Source of the DNA: CAYVVT01 sp964454335
Lineage (GTDB): Bacteria > Fidelibacterota > UBA8477 > JABMPR01
DNA: 57,058 bases
Direction of reading: 5' to 3'
Assembly: GCA_964454335.1 (NCBI GenBank)
Contig: CAYVVT010000020.1
Coordinates: forward strand, 1 to 57,058
Shown: in pieces, positions 53,456 through 57,058 of the stretch
Layout of the letters: each line of letters starts with the position of its first letter
How positions within the stretch are numbered: position 1 is the stretch's first letter
Made by a program: the position numbers and the translations under genes
Notes under the pieces: generated by a model
The model's database searches: none
Seen by the model: the letters and a program-made list of their open reading frames with translations, nothing else
What the model was told of the DNA's origin: nothing

Positions 53456-54343
53456 ATGAAGACACCCAGATATCACACCTCCCTTAGCCGGTTCACTCCG
53501 GCTATTCTCCTATTATTACTGATATTATGGTTGATAAATCCGAACGACCTGATGGCCCAGGATGACGATCTCTTCGGGGATGACACCCTCCTCTTTGGCG
53601 AGGAATTCGATCTGGGTGAGGACTTCGATCTTGATCTGGGGGGTGAGGATGACCTGCTGGGAACTGAAGCTGAATCCGGCGGTGAGGAACTCGAGGACTG
53701 GATGGAAGGCCTGGATTTCGGCGAAGAGGGTGTGGAGAGTGGTACCGAGGAGGCGTTAGAAGATACAGCCGCTGCCGATGATTGGGGCTTCATCACTGAA
53801 GGGGAAGATTATGAGGACCTCATCAAACGATCTGCAGAGGGTGAAGATCTATTCGAGGAATCAGATCACCCCCTGAATTTCAGCAAGGCCGTAGAAGGGA
53901 CGATCCTGGAGGATACTGGGTTCACCTTGTCCTTTTTCTCTCCTCAATACGTCGCGGATACGCTTGATACGTGGTATTCCTTCATGGATTTTTCACTCAC
54001 CGTGGATTTCCCCTGGCACATCGAACGAGGGACGACCCACATCCTGTTCTCCCTGGAGATCGCCTCCTTCAATTTTGAGAATACCTTTCCTGCCGGGGGA
54101 ACGTTCACAGGGGTTTCAGTGGTCCCGATGGCCCGTCTCAAACTGAAAGGGATCGAGACTGAATTTGGCGCTGGACTGTTCTATCCAAGTTTTGGCATGA
54201 TGGCCGGAGCAGGGTTTTCCTACAAATTCGAATCCATCTTTTTCAGCGCCGGCTATCGCTGGAACTGGGTATCGGATATTGATCCTATTGGTACCGGCTG
54301 GTGGATCGAACCTCGATTTACACTGGGTATCAAATTCTGGTAG
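53456..54343 (+). CDS. secreted acidic-linker beta-barrel-like protein, paralogue A
   Basis: A 295-residue exported protein: signal peptide (to about LMAQ), then about 110 residues extremely rich in D and E (runs of DDDLFGDD and GEEFDLGEDFDLDLGGED), then an amphipathic beta-rich C-terminal half (about 145-295) with alternating hydrophobic/aromatic strands ending in FTLGIKFW, as expected for a small outer-membrane barrel. No family recognised. The C-terminal half matches the following gene's product (for example LEIASFNFENTFPAGGTF against IEISTFSFGNTFPEGGLF), so the pair arose by duplication. The acidic stretch could bind calcium. Confidence 0.75.
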   Translation: MKTPRYHTSLSRFTPAILLLLLILWLINPNDLMAQDDDLFGDDTLLFGEEFDLGEDFDLDLGGEDDLLGTEAESGGEELEDWMEGLDFGEEGVESGTEEALEDTAAADDWGFITEGEDYEDLIKRSAEGEDLFEESDHPLNFSKAVEGTILEDTGFTLSFFSPQYVADTLDTWYSFMDFSLTVDFPWHIERGTTHILFSLEIASFNFENTFPAGGTFTGVSVVPMARLKLKGIETEFGAGLFYPSFGMMAGAGFSYKFESIFFSAGYRWNWVSDIDPIGTGWWIEPRFTLGIKFW

Positions 54344-54345
54344 AC

Positions 54346-55113
54346 ATGCAAAAGACGGGTCAAAATATACTTTCTCGATCGATGCTGATGCTCATCATCT
54401 TGCTGAGTGCGACCATGATCGCAACAGGCCAGGAATCGGGTGAAGCCGAGCCGGACAGTGCCGGAGCACCGGTGGAGCCCTTCAGTGGAGGGGCAGCGGA
54501 TTCGAACATTGACTACGATGCCCTGGTGAAGGAATTATATGGTTCCGAAGAAGAGCCGGAAGCAACGACTCCGACAACTGACGTCGTGGAGGAGAAGAGA
54601 AGGAAAAAACACAAGGATAGGCAGGAGGCCGAACGCGGGATGGCCTCAGCAGACGGCCTTTTGCATGGTGCGAACCTCGCCTTGAATGTGGTTTCCCCGT
54701 TTGCTACTTCGGGCAACCTCAAATCGTGGTATTCTGAGGTCGATTACGGTATTAACCTGCGTTTGCCATACGAGGTCATCGTGGAGTCAATGCCCCTCTA
54801 TTTCGATATTGAGATCAGTACCTTCAGTTTTGGCAACACATTCCCCGAAGGTGGTCTTTTCGAAGGGCTGGCCTATAATATCCGCGCCAACGCCCAGTTC
54901 AATCGATCCGGACTTCATGCTGGTCTGGGATTCTGGGAAGAAGCTCTGGGCGGCTTACTGCAGTTTGAGTACATCTTCTGGCCGGGTAATTCCCTGTTCC
55001 TGAAAATCGGAACCCGTGCAGTCATCTTAACGGACGTGCAACCGCCGGATGTAGATGCCCTGGGAGCCGTCTGGTGGATGGATCTGAGAATGTCCACAGG
55101 ATTACAATTTTAA
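54346..55113 (+). CDS. secreted beta-barrel-like protein, paralogue B
   Basis: A 255-residue exported protein starting at ATG 54346, 2 bases after the preceding stop. Signal peptide to about ATGQ, a charged linker (about 25-105; an acidic part and then EEKRRKKHKDRQEAERG), then a barrel-like domain (about 110-255) homologous to paralogue A and ending RMSTGLQF, with the terminal phenylalanine typical of outer-membrane proteins. Its linker is shorter and of mixed charge. The frame extends upstream through the previous gene's end but the tight spacing supports 54346. Function unknown. Confidence 0.75.
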   Translation: MQKTGQNILSRSMLMLIILLSATMIATGQESGEAEPDSAGAPVEPFSGGAADSNIDYDALVKELYGSEEEPEATTPTTDVVEEKRRKKHKDRQEAERGMASADGLLHGANLALNVVSPFATSGNLKSWYSEVDYGINLRLPYEVIVESMPLYFDIEISTFSFGNTFPEGGLFEGLAYNIRANAQFNRSGLHAGLGFWEEALGGLLQFEYIFWPGNSLFLKIGTRAVILTDVQPPDVDALGAVWWMDLRMSTGLQF

Positions 55114-55127
55114 CAGCTGAGTTGATC

Positions 55128-57058
55128 ATGAAAAATTCCAATCGGACGACAGTTCGCATGAGAGAACCGAGGTTAAGCAGGAGTGCCTTCTTTCTCCTCT
55201 GTTTCATGATCCTGGGACTAAGCGCCATATCAGCTCAGGACACTTTTGAGACCACGGGTGGTACCGTGGTGAGCGGTTACTGGAATGATACCAATACCGG
55301 TGGAACAGTTTCATATACCGTACCCAACGATCCCACCATTGCCAAAGCCTGGATCAAAAAGAAGATCAACGGTGGCGATCTGGTCGATATCAAGTCCAGT
55401 GCCCAGTTCGTATCACCGAACAGCCTCGTGGAAACGCCCTGTACAGACACAGAGATCGAGAGCGGTGGTCTGGACGATTCAGATGAATTCACGGTCCACA
55501 TCATCTATCTCACCAGTGGGAATTCCGAAGTCTCCACCGTTGATGTTGGGTCCGCCATAACGGTGGATCTGACTGCACCGGCCTCTTTCAATGTCACCGA
55601 CCTCACCGTTGAGGGCGCACCCGTGGTGGCCACGTACTGGAATGCCAGCAATACTGGCATGGACATCACGGTAGCCATCGCAGATGATGCCACGCTGGTA
55701 GGCGGCACTGTCCAGATCCAGAGATATCTCACCGATCCGAATGTAAATCTGGACGTTGGGGATCCTGATACCATCCTGGCAGCTGACAGGGTTGCCGGCG
55801 AGATCGTACTGGATGACATTTCAGCAACTGATTTCGAAACAGGTGGCGTGAGCAATGGTCAGACCTGGAATATCACTGCCACCATCATGGATGTTGCCGG
55901 GAACAGTCTGCAGGGCAGCTCCAACGGCCATTCATTGACAGTCGACCAGGAAGCACCCTACCTCACCAATCTGACCGAGGATCAGGGTGTCGATACCTTG
56001 AAGATCGGAGATTCTACACACGTAACCCTGACCTTCAATGAGGATATCGCATTGTCTGGGGGCAGCCCGCGGCTGAAAGCCTATTTCTCCAGTGGCGGAA
56101 CCATCCAGTTCGATACTCTGAATTCACCCTCCGGTGTAAAGACCTACATCGTCCTCGAAGGAGAGACCACCAGCGGAGCAAAACTCACGGTTGATTCCGT
56201 GCGATTGGAACTCGGTCAACTGCGGGATGCAGCCGGGAACGATGTGGCTGTCACGGGTTCACGGCTTACCCTGCCCAGCGGTTTCAATCTGGATGATCAG
56301 AGTGACATCTTTGTGGACGGGATCAAACCCTATATCAGCACCATCAGTTCCACCACCTCATCCGGATATTATGGATTGGGCGAGGAGGTCAATGTGACCC
56401 TCACCTTCAGTGAGGAGATCAGTTTGACAGGCGATTCGCTGGTAGTGCAGTTTGATTCGGGATCGGATTGGCACCGTGCAGGTACGACCAGTGGGAATAG
56501 TGCCATCACTGGGATCTATACCATCGGGTCTGGAGACTCCAGCGACGATCTAGATGTAGTGAATGTACTGCTTGATGGAGGGGCAACAGTAGTTGATGCG
56601 GCAGGGAACACAGCTACTCTTGGGATCGGAAGTATCAGTTCGAACATCGATGACACCCGTGACATCGTGGTGGACGGGACGGTTCCGGCAGATTTCACGG
56701 TAACCTCTGCCACACCGGTTGGTGCACCTGTGGTGACAGGCTCCTGGAACAGCCACAATACGAGTCTGGACGTGGTGGTCCCCCTTGCCACCGGCGATGC
56801 CAGTCTGGACAATGGTACGATACAGGTGAAACGCTATCTCAGTGATCCCAACGCCACCATTGACGTTGGTTCAGCTCATACGATTACCAACCTGGAGCGT
56901 GTTACCGGTTCTGCAACCATCACATTCAGTGCGGCTGAATTCGAAGCTGGTGGTATCTCCGATGCTACCTGGCATATCACAGCTACCATCGAGGACCGCT
57001 CCGGCAACAGCACGAACGGACAGACGGGCTCTCCGCCTGAACTCATTGTGGACCAGAC
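55128..57058 (+). CDS. large secreted Ig-like repeat protein, 3' end beyond the window
   Basis: The frame from ATG 55128 stays open for 643 codons to the window edge, with no stop. A signal peptide (to about AISAQ) leads into beta-sandwich repeats. One type occurs twice: a module opening near VVATYWNASNTG and VVTGSWNSHNTS, followed by TVQIQRYLTDPN and TIQVKRYLSDPN, and WNITATIMDVAGNS and WHITATIEDRSGNS. Between them are two Ig-like units with VTLTFNEDI/VTLTFSEEI and LRDAAGND/VVDAAGNT, as in bacterial adhesins with Big-type domains. The gene starts 14 bases after paralogue B and is probably cotranscribed with the barrel pair, which may export or anchor it. A T9SS signal could lie beyond the window. 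Confidence 0.85.
   Translation, partial: MKNSNRTTVRMREPRLSRSAFFLLCFMILGLSAISAQDTFETTGGTVVSGYWNDTNTGGTVSYTVPNDPTIAKAWIKKKINGGDLVDIKSSAQFVSPNSLVETPCTDTEIESGGLDDSDEFTVHIIYLTSGNSEVSTVDVGSAITVDLTAPASFNVTDLTVEGAPVVATYWNASNTGMDITVAIADDATLVGGTVQIQRYLTDPNVNLDVGDPDTILAADRVAGEIVLDDISATDFETGGVSNGQTWNITATIMDVAGNSLQGSSNGHSLTVDQEAPYLTNLTEDQGVDTLKIGDSTHVTLTFNEDIALSGGSPRLKAYFSSGGTIQFDTLNSPSGVKTYIVLEGETTSGAKLTVDSVRLELGQLRDAAGNDVAVTGSRLTLPSGFNLDDQSDIFVDGIKPYISTISSTTSSGYYGLGEEVNVTLTFSEEISLTGDSLVVQFDSGSDWHRAGTTSGNSAITGIYTIGSGDSSDDLDVVNVLLDGGATVVDAAGNTATLGIGSISSNIDDTRDIVVDGTVPADFTVTSATPVGAPVVTGSWNSHNTSLDVVVPLATGDASLDNGTIQVKRYLSDPNATIDVGSAHTITNLERVTGSATITFSAAEFEAGGISDATWHITATIEDRSGNSTNGQTGSPPELIVDQ

Overview
The window looks like a chromosomal segment of a diderm bacterium of the FCB (Fibrobacterota-Chlorobiota-Bacteroidota) superphylum. 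The style fits Candidatus Marinimicrobia (SAR406) or a relative such as Calditrichota. The reasons are C-terminal sorting domains of the type IX secretion (T9SS) YPNPFNP type on two proteins, a Fibrobacter-style FISUMP domain, many lipoproteins and probable outer-membrane proteins, and frequent TTG/GTG starts. The phylum is inferred from gene style; no rRNA is present to fix it.

Layout. 1-2.7 kb: a small membrane protein, a receiver-GAF protein and a SAM methyltransferase. 2.7-7.6 kb: a TRAP transporter operon of the TPR-associated type (TatT lipoprotein, two paralogous binding proteins, a fused DctQM permease). 7.7 kb: what looks like the N-terminal remnant of a BadF-type acyl-CoA dehydratase activase. 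8-11.6 kb: a CHASE2 adenylate cyclase and an SH3-M48 metalloprotease. 11.8-26.9 kb: three translationally coupled genes, a double-CsgG-like protein, a cohesin-like lipoprotein and a 4373-residue modular surface protein (LamG, FISUMP, five beta-helix modules, VCBS repeats, seven Ig-like repeats, dockerin-like segment, T9SS signal). 27-29.9 kb: an LPP20-like lipoprotein, a metallophosphatase-fold protein that has lost most metal ligands, and a TlpA thioredoxin. 30.7-33.5 kb: an ECF sigma factor with a small membrane protein and a Spy/CpxP-like protein, then a Crp/Fnr regulator and a thioredoxin-fold protein.

33.6-35.6 kb (minus strand) holds the most notable item: a secreted LVIVD beta-propeller/TlpA/T9SS protein whose frame is interrupted only by a TGA lying exactly where the first cysteine of the thioredoxin CxxC motif belongs. 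It is best read as a selenoprotein with a U-P-V-C active site, although a nonsense mutation cannot be excluded from one sequence.

35.8-38.8 kb: a PAP2 phosphatase, a LiaF-like membrane protein and a MORN/YwqK-repeat lipoprotein. 38.9-39.3 kb: tRNA-Arg(CCT) preceded by two partial copies of its 5' end. 39.4-52.2 kb: a TPR membrane protein and then the conserved translation/RNA cluster rimP-nusA-infB-rbfA-truB-ribF-rpsO-pnp, followed by an M16 protease, alanine dehydrogenase and a polysaccharide deacetylase. 52.3-53.2 kb: tRNA-Ser(GGA) followed by an exact 412-bp tandem duplication carrying a GIY-YIG nuclease gene, each copy bounded by the same terminator-like repeat. 53.4 kb to the end: two paralogous secreted barrel-like proteins and the start of a large Ig/FN3-like secreted protein that runs off the window.
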